Made by a program: the position numbers and the translations under genes. Positions 46,340 to 57,643 of a stretch of 64,000 bases of DNA are shown here, piece after piece. Numbering within the stretch: the first letter of the stretch is position 1; each line of letters starts with the position of its first letter. The notes beneath the pieces were generated by a model. It was not told the DNA's origin. It did no database searches and saw only the letters and a list, made by a program, of their open reading frames with translations. The stretch spans positions 1-64,000 of the forward strand of contig JAVTVY010037249.1 in the NCBI GenBank assembly GCA_036873755.1. The letters run 5' to 3'. The DNA is from Hanleya hanleyi (Eukaryota > Mollusca > Polyplacophora > Lepidopleurida > Hanleyidae).

Positions 46340-46912
46340 CCTACTCTAAAAGAGGGCCCTTCGAATGATCAATCTATCTAATAGACTTGAACATACTGAA
46401 CCATTATTCAAGGAAAAGAAAATTCTACATATTTCCAAACTGAACACTTACTCGTCCATTCTTCTGGCTAACAAGGTCTTTCATCATCCAAGTCATCCAA
46501 CTACCTCAAACTTTTCAAAGATATTTTATGAAACAATCAACTGTTCATCGATATAACATTCGGGGTCATCAGTTCAATTTATACAGCCCGATATACCTAT
46601 CCAACTTATCATTTTATACTGCTAAAATCACTGGTCCTCGTGAGTGGAATAAATTACCCTCCACACTTAAAGTAATCCAATCAACTTCTCTCTTCAAATC
46701 CAAACTCAAATCCCTCCTACTGGAAAACTGTCTAGGTTCACAGCAAACGTTTTATTTATATAGTGTATGACGCCAATTACGCATTGTAAACGCACTACAC
46801 CTTTTGGGAAAGAACAGGCCCTATGGGGTTTTATTCCCGTCAAGATTCAAACAATTTATATTATCAATGTACCTTATCTAATATTAGTGAATAAACAAAC
46901 AAACAAACAAAC
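46340..46912 (+). mobile_element. 5'-truncated LINE, 3' end of ORF2 plus tail
   Basis: From ~46,345 the plus strand reads LKRALRMINLSNRLEHTEPL, FKEKKILHISKLNTYSSI and, after one frameshift, YNIRGHQFNLYSPI and YTAKITGPREWNKLPSTLK. This R-x-L-R...H-T-x-P-L-F...GP-x-x-W-N-x-LP pattern is the carboxyl end of non-LTR retrotransposon ORF2, downstream of the RT. The ORF stops at 46,770, and a 3' tail of (AAAC)n ends the copy at ~46,912. The 5' truncation and simple-repeat tail fit target-primed reverse transcription. Confidence 0.8.
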
Positions 46913-46985
46913 TAATAGAGGGATATAGATCAAATTCAGACGCAATAGTAATGAAGGATTATCAGTCAAAGTTTGCGATATTTAT

Positions 46986-47127
46986 CAATTATTGTCTGCT
47001 CCCGAGGGAATTATCTTCCTATGGTGCCCTCTGTGGGAGATAGTCCCCGAGGGCGAAGCCCGATGGGACTATCTCATCCAGAAATGGGAAATAGGGAAAT
47101 GGTTCCCGAGGGAGCAGACAATAATTG
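46986..47127. mobile_element. 142-bp perfect-TIR fold-back upstream of the phospholipase gene
   Basis: The first 25 bases (CAATTATTGTCTGCTCCCGA...) are the exact inverse of the last 25. Inside, GATAGTCCCCGAGGGC and GCCCGATGGGACTATC form a second inverted pair. A MITE-like hairpin lying ~160 bp upstream of the start codon at 47,286. Confidence 0.78.
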
Positions 47128-47212
47128 GTTTGAGTATATCGCACATATTTTATACTGGGTTAGGCCTACGTATAAGTGGTAACAAACTCCCCTGAACGAA
47201 ACCCGTCATTGG

Positions 47213-47220
47213 TATTTAAA
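47213..47220 (+). promoter_or_regulatory. TATA-like box of the phospholipase gene
   Basis: TATTTAAA lies 66-73 bases upstream of the ATG at 47,286. This spacing fits a core promoter with a short leader. Tentative. Confidence 0.35.
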
Positions 47221-47285
47221 GGTATGGTATATGTTTTATACTTGTAGATTGCGCAGAATTCAAGCAACTTCCACTAAACGTCGCC

Positions 47286-48404
47286 ATGTCGGTGCATCTG
47301 AACATGTATGTTCTATTTACCGCTGTCGCCTATCTCATGCCTGCCCCGTGTGTAGCCGCCGACAAGTTCTATGCGATTGCTCACATGGTCAACGATATAA
47401 CCACAGCGAACTGGGCGATAAGTTCAGGTGCAAACGCCGTAGAAATGGACATGAACTTTGATGTAGATTCTGGAATGCCAACAAACTTTTATCACGGGAG
47501 TCCGTGTGACTGTTCGTGTTATTCAGGTGTTTTAGGTATTTTTGCCGGTGGAAGTATCTGTCGTTTTGCTGATACATGTACACGCAGTTCCAATGTTGAA
47601 GCACTACTAACCCACATGTCGAACATTCAGTCTCTTGCTCTCGTCTATATTGACAGCAAAACAGGGAATCTTCCTGTCGGTGTGCAAGAGAGAGCAGGCA
47701 GAGAGGTTGTGAATACACTTGAAACGCAGTTGTTCGCGAAAGGATACAGGGGTAAAGTTTTAATAGGAAGTGGTAACGAGAGAGAGTATATCCGCTCCGC
47801 CGCATCCCAGTCAACACGATCTCGGTATAGTTCCAGATTTTACTTCACCTTTGACGACTTGGACGTCGTTCCAAATCTGCAGTTCCTGAAAAGCTTGCCA
47901 GTGTCCAATCTTATCTATACCACCGGAATATCAGCATGTATTCCAACCACATAGTATACAGAAACCATATTAGGCGGAGTCAACAGAGGCCGTGATGTCG
48001 TCAGTAATGTATTCGTCTGGACACTTGATAAGACTAGTTCGTTTGACAAATACTTTATTTATGGTGCAAGAGGGATCCTGACAAACAAGGTTTCTTCTCT
48101 GGTTAGATGGGCACAATCTAAAGGTCTTCAGCTCGCCACGCCCGGCGATAATAGCTTACAACCTGCAACAAACACAAATATCGTACGAGACCCAGGTTCC
48201 TGTGATTGCGACTACCACTCGGGAGGCTGCAGTGTGTCAGAGCCTGCCCCCGCCTTGTCAGCCTGTAAATGCTCTTACGATTTTTTGTGGACATGTAGTG
48301 GAAGAGTGGTCCCTTGCCGAGATTTGAATTCCGCTCGCTGTCGAGATCCCGACTACTCGCGATCTTCATGCATTCAGGGAGGCGGAGACTGTGGCGGATA
48401 CTGA
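47286..48404 (+). pseudogene. secreted phospholipase D (sphingomyelinase D/SicTox-like), one in-frame TAG
   Basis: An intronless frame of 373 codons is interrupted only by a TAG at 47,952-47,954 (codon 223). The ATG opens a signal peptide (residues 1-25, ending PCVAA). Family marks: His33 in the first loop, Glu53 and Asp55 in VEMDMNF, His70 before a Cys-rich CDCSC loop. These match the two-histidine and metal-binding acid set of spider and bacterial SMase D, which cleave sphingomyelin and lysolipids to cyclic phosphates. Beyond the stop the same frame continues with a WTLDK-type segment, a G-x-x-TN barrel-closing motif and a tail of ten cysteines, ending TGA at 48,402-48,404. AATAAA follows at 48,547. 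Related genes occur widely in marine invertebrates, so a venom role is not implied. It may be a recent nonsense pseudogene, a polymorphism or an assembly error. TAG-T is not a known leaky context. Confidence 0.85.
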
Positions 48405-48546
48405 AGCAAGAGCTGGGACAATCAGTATGATTTGTACAATTTGTACAATTAACAAACTTTCAGTGTGTTTACAAGGATTTTAGGTTTATTTTAAGGATTA
48501 AACATCACGAAGTAGAAATCAGGGATTGCTCCAATTTCAAAAACCA

Positions 48547-48552
48547 AATAAA
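48547..48552 (+). terminator. polyadenylation signal AATAAA
   Basis: The first AATAAA downstream of the phospholipase TGA, 143 bases beyond it and 48 bases before the tandem duplication begins. Confidence 0.45.
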
Positions 48553-49751
48553 TTTCTTCGTGCCGGTTTTCTTGATGATGGTTTTGTGAGAAATTCAAAC
48601 CATTTACCGTTACATAGAAAACATTGCTTTAGATCAAGTGGCTGTATACCATTATGGGCATCATCTTGTGAAACTACAACATGCAAATTGGGAAAGGCAA
48701 GCGTCTTTGTCAGCAGTTCCTATGGTTGCTCCCCGTGGTATCTTGGCGATTTAGGGTACCGTATGTAATTTCAATATAACTGCTCTTGCCGTAAACTATA
48801 TTATATCAATAAAGTATATGCCTGCAGATTTTCGTTTTTCCTTGTTGTGAAAGATCTTGGTGCGGTTTAGTGAGGATTTGGTCTCCATTGACGTGCGATT
48901 TAGGTGTCAAGGTGAAATACATGTATAACGTAGGAAAGAACATTTCCAATCGGCATTAAGTAAATTATCGTATTGTATTCTAATAATACTTGGTAGACAC
49001 GAGGTTCAGCGGGGCTCGACAGCAACTTGAAAAAGTGCATTTGAACTAAATCATTGTATTTAATCGTCGATTCCGAGGAGAAAACATCAGATTGTTGTCT
49101 TTGTAAAGATGATGATCCTTGAGAACCAAACCTACTTTGTTTGATAACTAAACAATCAACGTACGATTAGTTTGTGTGAATCGCAGGTCACAGAGAGAAT
49201 AATAAATAAAGTGATGTTTTCACCAAAATTTTTTTTTGCAGAAATGCACTAGGATGCCAGTGACTATCAGTTACGCTGAGCATACAAGATAATGTATTAT
49301 GCTAATCGTAATAATACGTAATATTTCAATTTGGCAATTAAACCGCACCCAATGGTGGCAGAATCCTAGCTAAACCGCAACACATCCAAAAGGTTATTTA
49401 TTCTGTAATATGTGTATGTGTCACGAAACAAACTCGCTCAAAGTTTAGACAAACCGTAATAACCCTTGGCTAGCGTTGGTATCTTTCAGTAACTTCTGAA
49501 CAAACATTACCTCATACAATCCAGGCTGACATAATTGACCTTCACATCGACTCTGTGATTTGGATGTTGTTCTTTGTAGGATCGCTTAAAGCTGACATGA
49601 CCTTATTAATGCACGAATGGTAGCGAAATAAAATATTCATGCAGATTATTGTCCCCGTTGAATAATACCCACCGGAACTAATCCATATGAAAGCGTACCT
49701 GTTGTGCCGAGTTGCAGAGTTTCTCATCCGAGTACCGTTAAATTCACCGCA

Positions 49752-49954
49752 TATATAAAGCCGGAGTCGACCGAGAACCTTGCCTGTCTGAACTGACACT
49801 CGAACTGTCCATATTATGCTCTCGTTGTTATCACTAGCCCAAATTCGGACTCTGAATCATATTCTATCACGCATTTATTTAAGTTACATCTGGAGTGAAA
49901 CTGGATAACGAAAAATGAAGAATCTGACTATTCAAACACGATTCAGACATGCCG
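49752..49954 (+). promoter_or_regulatory. promoter-like segment with exon-like end (also 54,432-54,634)
   Basis: TATATAAAG at 49,752, then ATG at 49,915 opening 13 codons (MKNLTIQTRFRHA) and a consensus donor GCCG/GTAAGT at 49,954/49,955. This is what a short first coding exon looks like, but no second exon was recognised, and it is repeated identically in the duplicate unit. Weak. Confidence 0.25.
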
Positions 49955-50689
49955 GTAAGTGTTTCCTCAAAACAAAAAACAAAAAATAACGTGTTCATCT
50001 CGTACCAGCATTGTATTTCAATTTACCTCACTCGCCAAAGCGGGGTTACGAAGAGACTATTCTTCATTCCATTTGTTAATTCTTGAGGCTTCATACGATA
50101 GACTCCAAATGCCGCTGTTGCCGTTGGAGAGGGTGCACCACTATTTGTGCAAATTCCTAAATACAGAGTTACAAAGCGACCCCTTATTGCGATTGTCACC
50201 CCGTCCAGTATCTACCAGTTGTATAGAAAGGTGAAATCTCTTGGCATTCGTGGTTGGAGAATCGGGCGTAAGTGACCTCTGACCTAGGGTTACCAGTGTA
50301 ACTTGAAGAGGTATCTTCCGGTCAGGAGAAAAGTAGGACTTGGAAAATGGTCGCAGATCTCGTAAAAAATCCGATAGAACGGACTTTACATATAGTCATT
50401 TGGGTCTAGATGAACCATATTTGGTCCACATGGGTTGCGGAGGGTCTCGTATTGAAGCGTTCGTCGACGGCCCTCCGGTTCAGGTAACTGGCGGCTGGAT
50501 GCAAAAATGGGATTCTAGATAAACCCAAAATCCGGAATAATGGATTTTACAGGACATGTCGCCCGGAATGGCGTTTTTTACACCCATTTGTTTACAAGGG
50601 TTGGTGTGGGGGATAGCACGGGCGATAGGTTTTAGCCAGCATGGCACGATGAGTCTGTCTATCCTGACAGAGTTACCACCTCCTGTATA

Positions 50690-51240
50690 GTATCGGAGTA
50701 AGAGAGTTACACGTGCGTGAGTGAGTCAGTGAGTGAAGCGAGCCCAACGCACTTCTTAACGCAGCACACTCTAACAATGCATCGTCCCATTGTCGGAGTG
50801 TGCAACCTATCTGACAATCTGATGCCATGATAATGTAATAATGGGGGTAAGATCCCAACACACATACACCCACTTATATCTAGTCCCCAATGTCTTATCG
50901 CCTTGACTCGTTCAGATGAGACAAAGAGGGATGAACAGCAACAATAACAGCAAGTATTTTGCGATGACACATTTTATTTATCCCCTACATCACATGAAAC
51001 CTGTGGGAGCCGCGTTGGGTGTGTTTACAATTCACCTATGCTATTATCCGTGTATCAGACGCATCGTCCGCCATGTTCGCTCTTGTCCTTGTGCACTGAT
51101 CATGCACACGTTCTGGTCCATCCCTAAGCGTCTTCGGGCAGTCCAGGGCACTGTAATGACAACATATCCTGAAACAGCTGTTTTCGCAATTTGACCGCAT
51201 TTTCACAACCTCTGTGGGTGGTTACCCTAAATCCGCTTCC
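50690..51240 (-). pseudogene. C2H2-linked element, 3' relic (unit 1)
   Basis: (GTGA)n near 50,715, then a TTTTATTTATCCCCTACATC block. A CCTGAAACAGCTGTTTTCGCA stretch then matches, on the minus strand, the ENAIRMRKQLF end of the C2H2-linked ORF, followed by CTCTGTGGGTGGTTACCC (GLPPTEA region). Only the last ~40 codons and 3' region remain, with stops. Confidence 0.55.
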
Positions 51241-51408
51241 GGTGATGACGTCATTTCCATCTATGACATCACTTACAATCTATATGGTATTAGCGGCACC
51301 CTCCGGGTGAGGGCACATCCGTGAAATGGCATCTTTTCCGGTGATGACTTTCCTTCCATCGTCAAAGAATGTGTCAATCCACCCAAAGAACTCAGTAGCT
51401 GTAAAAGT

Positions 51409-51615
51409 AGCTCTACTACATACAAGAAATATCATTCATGGGATATTTCTTTATTTATAGAGTTGCTTGAATTTCTCATTAAAATATCTATGTGAAATTT
51501 GGCAACACAATATATCAGAAGCTTATAGGTATCCCAATGGGTACTAATTGTACACCCCTGTTGGCTGACCTGTATCTGTTCCCTTGTGAATATGACTATA
51601 TCCAGGCGCTTTCAA
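51409..51615 (+). pseudogene. inverted PLE RT fragment (unit 1)
   Basis: Plus-strand RT codons from the SSTTYK-YHSWD region through a frameshift to IGIPMGTNCTPLLADLYLF and YDYIQAL, then an abrupt join at GCGCTTTCAAA/TTACAAGC to the 3' terminus of the minus-strand PLE. The fragment therefore faces the PLE tail to tail with ~5 bp of overlap (TCAAA). Confidence 0.85.
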
Positions 51616-53283
51616 ATTACAAGCGTCTAGTCCGTCATTCATAATCCAGCCGTCGTCCATTAGAGAATATCCGCGTCCATAATCCAAAGACCTATTCCAT
51701 ATTCCATATAACAGTATTAGCACCAAATTCAAAAAGACAATCATAGTATACATAAACATAGGCTTGTTTCCTGCAAGAGAGAAGCGGTCAACAGTTTTCA
51801 ATGATGCCGGCAAGACATCATGATGTTCCAAAAATATCAAATCCGTATCGCTGATCAGTATTCTTAATCCATAATATTCGTTATAAGTCGTCATCTAAAA
51901 AAAAAATGATGTATCTCAGTCACGCTTTGATTGTGACTGTTCATATGAGTACCATGAGGATCTTGAAGTACATGGGTTCATACGGCCCCTAGCCCCGGGT
52001 TAAGCGGAATTAGACACAAGTTACGAAACGTAGCGCCATAGATCTTGCACGCTACGTTCGTATTTTGCTATCAGCATGCGATATGTATCGCCAAATTTGA
52101 GAAACTTTGAGTGGAGGCGCTTGGTGGAATAGCCCTGTTTTATAAGTTTCTGCAACAATGTTTTGTGACGTTGATTAAAATCATCACATTTAACACAGGA
52201 TGTAGCAAATGCTACTAAGCGAGATATGTATACGCCATATGCAGGTCCCACTGGAATATTACTATCCAGAAAGGGATAGTTTACGATGTCGAAATTGTAA
52301 TCATCTCTTTGGTCATAAAGTCGACGAGAGAGAATGCCCGCTTCATTTTTATAGAGATAGAGATCTAAATAAGATGTGCCTGTAGGGCTATCTGTAGTTT
52401 CCTTCAAATCCAGTGAAGGTGGATATATATCCTTCACTGCGTCATTTATATAGCGATTATCCACAGCGAGAAGATCGTCTATATAGCGTTTGGTGAATGA
52501 GAAGGAACGGGCTTTGAATGGATCGGTTTTTGAAAGCGCCTGCATATAGTCATATTCATAAGAGAACAGATACAGGTCAGCCAACAGGGGTGCACAATTA
52601 GTACCCATTGGAATACCTATATGCTGCTGATATATTGTGTTGCCAAATTTCACATAGATATTTTTAATGAGAAATTCAAGCAACTCTATAAACAAAGAAA
52701 CATCCCATGAATGATATCTCTTGTATGTAGTCGAGCTAAAGAATGCTTTATGGCTTCCGACATTAATATATCTACGATCAGTTTTCTTGAACACAGATAC
52801 TATTAATGAACTTATACGGTCAATAAGGTCCTGATGAGGGATTGTAGTATAGAGAGTCGAGAAATCCCATGTGGATACATGTCTGTACGGTATGTGCCCT
52901 TTAGCATCAAGTTCTTCCGTAAGACATTTTGAGTTTTTCAATATCCACATACATTCAACGCCAGAGTTCTTAGAAATAGTGGCGCAATACCTTTCCCAAA
53001 ATGCTTTTACCTCCTGAAGGGCCCTCGTCAATAGGGTTGAAAGAAGCTTGGTGGTGCAGCTTCTAGAACCAGCTATGAATCTAGCTTTGTATGGTGATTT
53101 ATGCATTTTGGGAGTCCAGTATATTTTTGGTATGTCGTTATGATTGGTTGGAAGACAAATACCTCTTTCCCTGAGAAACTTGTTGTGATTGTTAAATAAA
53201 TCTTCCAGAGTAAATGCAGTTTGGGAGTAAGTAGACGTATTTGATGAAGATATGTCTACACTCAATTCTTTAAACAGCACCAT
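51613..53283 (-). mobile_element. Naiad-like PLE, 3' part (unit 1), truncated by the duplication junction
   Basis: Runs from the element 3' terminus (51,613) through ~400 bp of 3' UTR into the RT ORF (52,021-53,283). The 5' half is absent because the duplication junction at 53,280/53,281 cuts it. Confidence 0.87.
52021..53283 (-). CDS. PLE reverse transcriptase, 420-codon open frame with junction-made start
   Basis: An uninterrupted RT frame. IPKIYWTPKMHKSPYKARFI is at residues 51-70 and WDFSTLYTTIP at 139-149 (motif A, Asp140). YQQHIGIPMGTNCAP is at 218-232 (motif B) and RYIDDLLA at 266-273 (motif C, both Asp present). A thumb/C-terminal region ends KYERSVQDLWRYVS. These are Penelope-type RT motifs. 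Residues corresponding to the N-terminal GIY-YIG and linker are missing. The ATG (53,281-53,283) comes from the flanking duplicated DNA; the intact paralogue reads QVLVKEL where this reads MVLFKEL. It is the longest ORF in the window, but probably not an expressed autonomous protein. Confidence 0.85.
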   Translation of the reverse strand: MVLFKELSVDISSSNTSTYSQTAFTLEDLFNNHNKFLRERGICLPTNHNDIPKIYWTPKMHKSPYKARFIAGSRSCTTKLLSTLLTRALQEVKAFWERYCATISKNSGVECMWILKNSKCLTEELDAKGHIPYRHVSTWDFSTLYTTIPHQDLIDRISSLIVSVFKKTDRRYINVGSHKAFFSSTTYKRYHSWDVSLFIELLEFLIKNIYVKFGNTIYQQHIGIPMGTNCAPLLADLYLFSYEYDYMQALSKTDPFKARSFSFTKRYIDDLLAVDNRYINDAVKDIYPPSLDLKETTDSPTGTSYLDLYLYKNEAGILSRRLYDQRDDYNFDIVNYPFLDSNIPVGPAYGVYISRLVAFATSCVKCDDFNQRHKTLLQKLIKQGYSTKRLHSKFLKFGDTYRMLIAKYERSVQDLWRYVS

Positions 53284-55369
53284 TTACCGTTACATAGAAA
53301 ACATTGCTTTAGATCAAGTGGCTGTATACCATTATGGGCATCATCTTGTGAAACTACAACATGCAAATTGGGAAAGGCAAGCGTCTTTGTCAGCAGTTCC
53401 TATGGTTGCTCCCCGTGGTATCTTGGCGATTTAGGGTACCGTATGTAATTTCAATATAACTGCTCTTGCCGTAAACTATATTATATCAATAAAGTATATG
53501 CCTGCAGATTTTCGTTTTTCCTTGTTGTGAAAGATCTTGGTGCGGTTTAGTGAGGATTTGGTCTCCATTGACGTGCGATTTAGGTGTCAAGGTGAAATAC
53601 ATGTATAACGTAGGAAAGAACATTTCCAATCGGCATTAAGTAAATTATCGTATTGTATTCTAATAATACTTGGTAGACACGAGGTTCAGCGGGGCTCGAC
53701 AGCAACTTGAAAAAGTGCATTTGAACTAAATCATTGTATTTAATCGTCGATTCCGAGGAGAAAACATCAGATTGTTGTCTTTGTAAAGATGATGATCCTT
53801 GAGAACCAAACCTACTTTGTTTGATAACTAAACAATCAACGTACGATTAGTTTGTGTGAATCGCAGGTCACAGAGAGAATAATAAATAAAGTGATGTTTT
53901 CACCAAAATTTTTTTTTGCAGAAATGCACTAGGATGCCAGTGACTATCAGTTACGCTGAGCATACAAGATAATGTATTATGCTAATCGTAATAATACGTA
54001 ATATTTCAATTTGGCAATTAAACCGCACCCAATGGTGGCAGAATCCTAGCTAAACCGCAACACATCCAAAAGGTTATTTATTCTGTAATATGTGTATGTG
54101 TCACGAAACAAACTCGCTCAAAGTTTAGACAAACCGTAATAACCCTTGGCTAGCGTTGGTATCTTTCAGTAACTTCTGAACAAACATTACCTCATACAAT
54201 CCAGGCTGACATAATTGACCTTCACATCGACTCTGTGATTTGGATGTTGTTCTTTGTAGGATCGCTTAAAGCTGACATGACCTTATTAATGCACGAATGG
54301 TAGCGAAATAAAATATTCATGCAGATTATTGTCCCCGTTGAATAATACCCACCGGAACTAATCCATATGAAAGCGTACCTGTTGTGCCGAGTTGCAGAGT
54401 TTCTCATCCGAGTACCGTTAAATTCACCGCATATATAAAGCCGGAGTCGACCGAGAACCTTGCCTGTCTGAACTGACACTCGAACTGTCCATATTATGCT
54501 CTCGTTGTTATCACTAGCCCAAATTCGGACTCTGAATCATATTCTATCACGCATTTATTTAAGTTACATCTGGAGTGAAACTGGATAACGAAAAATGAAG
54601 AATCTGACTATTCAAACACGATTCAGACATGCCGGTAAGTGTTTCCTCAAAACAAAAAACAAAAAATAACGTGTTCATCTCGTACCAGCATTGTATTTCA
54701 ATTTACCTCACTCGCCAAAGCGGGGTTACGAAGAGACTATTCTTCATTCCATTTGTTAATTCTTGAGGCTTCATACGATAGACTCCAAATGCCGCTGTTG
54801 CCGTTGGAGAGGGTGCACCACTATTTGTGCAAATTCCTAAATACAGAGTTACAAAGCGACCCCTTATTGCGATTGTCACCCCGTCCAGTATCTACCAGTT
54901 GTATAGAAAGGTGAAATCTCTTGGCATTCGTGGTTGGAGAATCGGGCGTAAGTGACCTCTGACCTAGGGTTACCAGTGTAACTTGAAGAGGTATCTTCCG
55001 GTCAGGAGAAAAGTAGGACTTGGAAAATGGTCGCAGATCTCGTAAAAAATCCGATAGAACGGACTTTACATATAGTCATTTGGGTCTAGATGAACCATAT
55101 TTGGTCCACATGGGTTGCGGAGGGTCTCGTATTGAAGCGTTCGTCGACGGCCCTCCGGTTCAGGTAACTGGCGGCTGGATGCAAAAATGGGATTCTAGAT
55201 AAACCCAAAATCCGGAATAATGGATTTTACAGGACATGTCGCCCGGAATGGCGTTTTTTACACCCATTTGTTTACAAGGGTTGGTGTGGGGGATAGCACG
55301 GGCGATAGGTTTTAGCCAGCATGGCACGATGAGTCTGTCTATCCTGACAGAGTTACCACCTCCTGTATA

Positions 55370-55920
55370 GTATCGGAGTAAGAGAGTTACACGTGCGTGA
55401 GTGAGTCAGTGAGTGAAGCGAGCCCAACGCACTTCTTAACGCAGCACACTCTAACAATGCATCGTCCCATTGTCGGAGTGTGCAACCTATCTGACAATCT
55501 GATGCCATGATAATGTAATAATGGGGGTAAGATCCCAACACACATACACCCACTTATATCTAGTCCCCAATGTCTTATCGCCTTGACTCGTTCAGATGAG
55601 ACAAAGAGGGATGAACAGCAACAATAACAGCAAGTATTTTGCGATGACACATTTTATTTATCCCCTACATCACATGAAACCTGTGGGAGCCGCGTTGGGT
55701 GTGTTTACAATTCACCTATGCTATTATCCGTGTATCAGACGCATCGTCCGCCATGTTCGCTCTTGTCCTTGTGCACTGATCATGCACACGTTCTGGTCCA
55801 TCCCTAAGCGTCTTCGGGCAGTCCAGGGCACTGTAATGACAACATATCCTGAAACAGCTGTTTTCGCAATTTGACCGCATTTTCACAACCTCTGTGGGTG
55901 GTTACCCTAAATCCGCTTCC
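55370..55920 (-). pseudogene. C2H2-linked element, 3' relic (unit 2)
   Basis: Copy of 50,690-51,240 generated by the tandem duplication; same state of decay. Confidence 0.55.
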
Positions 55921-56088
55921 GGTGATGACGTCATTTCCATCTATGACATCACTTACAATCTATATGGTATTAGCGGCACCCTCCGGGTGAGGGCACATCC
56001 GTGAAATGGCATCTTTTCCGGTGATGACTTTCCTTCCATCGTCAAAGAATGTGTCAATCCACCCAAAGAACTCAGTAGCTGTAAAAGT

Positions 56089-56295
56089 AGCTCTACTACA
56101 TACAAGAAATATCATTCATGGGATATTTCTTTATTTATAGAGTTGCTTGAATTTCTCATTAAAATATCTATGTGAAATTTGGCAACACAATATATCAGAA
56201 GCTTATAGGTATCCCAATGGGTACTAATTGTACACCCCTGTTGGCTGACCTGTATCTGTTCCCTTGTGAATATGACTATATCCAGGCGCTTTCAA
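56089..56295 (+). pseudogene. inverted PLE RT fragment (unit 2)
   Basis: Duplicate of 51,409-51,615, with the same frameshift and the same tail-to-tail join to the PLE 3' terminus. Confidence 0.85.
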
Positions 56296-57643
56296 ATTAC
56301 AAGCGTCTAGTCCGTCATTCATAATCCAGCCGTCGTCCATTAGAGAATATCCGCGTCCATAATCCAAAGACCTATTCCATTTTCCACATAACAGTATTAG
56401 CACCAAATTCAAAAAGACAATCATAGTATACATAAACATAGGCTTGTTTCCTGCAAGAGAGAAGCGGTCAACAGTTTTCAATGATGCCGGCAAGACATCA
56501 TGATGTTCCAAAAATATCAAATCCGTATCGTTGATCAGTATTCTTAATCCATAATATTCGTTATAGAGTCGTCATCTAAAAAAAGGATGTATCTCAGTCA
56601 CGCTTTGATTGTGACTGTTCATATGAGTACCATGAGGATCTTGAAGTACATGGGTTCATACGGCCCCTAGCCCCGGGTTAAGCGGAATTAGACACAAGTT
56701 ACGAAAGTAGCGCCATAGATCTTGCACGCTACGTTCGTATTTTGCTATCAGCATGCGATATGTATCGCCAAATTTGAGAAACTTTGAGTGGAGGCGCTTG
56801 GTGGAATAGCCCTGTTTTATAAGTTTCTGCAACAATGTTTTGTGACGTTGATTAAAATCATCACATTTAACACAGGATCTAGCAAATGCTACTAAGCGAG
56901 ATATGTATACGCCATATGCAGGTCCCACTGGAATATTACTATCCAGAAAGGGATAGTTTACGATGTCGAAATTGTAATCATCTCTTTGGTCATAAAGTCG
57001 ACGAGAGAGAATGCCCGCTTCATTTTTATAGAGATAGAGATCTAAATAAGATGTGCCTGTAGGGCTATCTGTAGTTTCCTTCAAATCCAGTGAAGGTGGA
57101 TATATATCCTTCACTGCGTCATTTATATAGCGATTATCCACAGCGAGAAGATCGTCTATATAGCGTTTGGTGAATGAGAAGGAACGGGCTTTGAATGGAT
57201 CGGTTTTGAAAGCGCCTGCATATAGTCATATTCATAAGAGAACAGATACAGGTCAGCCAACAGGGGTGCACAATTAGTACCCATTGGAATACCTATGCTG
57301 CTGATATATTGTGTTGCCAAATTTCACATAGATATTTTTAATGAGAAATTCAAGCAACTCTATAAACAAAGAAACATCCTATGAATGATATCTCTTGTAT
57401 GTAGCGGAGCTAAAGAATGCTTTATGGCTTCCGACACTAATATATCTACGATCAGTTTTCTTGAACACAGATACTATTAATGAAGTTAGACGGTCAATAA
57501 GGTCCTGATGAGGGATTGTAGTATAGAGAGTCGAGAAATCCCATGTGGATACATGTCTGTACGGTATGTGCCCTTTAGCATCAAGTTCTTCCGTAAGACA
57601 TTTTGAGTTTTTCAATATCCACATACATTCAACGCCAGAGTTC

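Larger units (their letters stand above)
48601..53280. repeat. tandem duplication, unit 1 (4,680 bp)
   Basis: From CATTTACCGTTACATAGAAA the sequence repeats at 53,281 with a constant offset of 4,680 and near-identity. The unit spans ~2 kb of noncoding DNA, a C2H2-element 3' relic, an inverted RT fragment and the 3' part of a PLE. The three boundaries are ...AAAC/CATTT (left), ...AGCAC/CATTT (junction) and ...AGCAC/CTGGT (right), sharing only AC: a microhomology junction. Confidence 0.96.

Noticed and set aside
47389..47817. 142-codon minus ORF opposite the phospholipase
   Set aside because: Shadow of the plus-strand gene, which carries a signal peptide and catalytic motifs.
47938..47984. A tiny intron removing the TAG of the phospholipase gene
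   Set aside because: The only candidate donor (GTATTC) is weak and the interval is under 50 bases. Removal would also delete residues of a conserved segment.
50340..50522. 60-codon plus ORF (repeated at 55,020) as a small gene
   Set aside because: No start context, no homology recognised, and duplication alone explains its recurrence.
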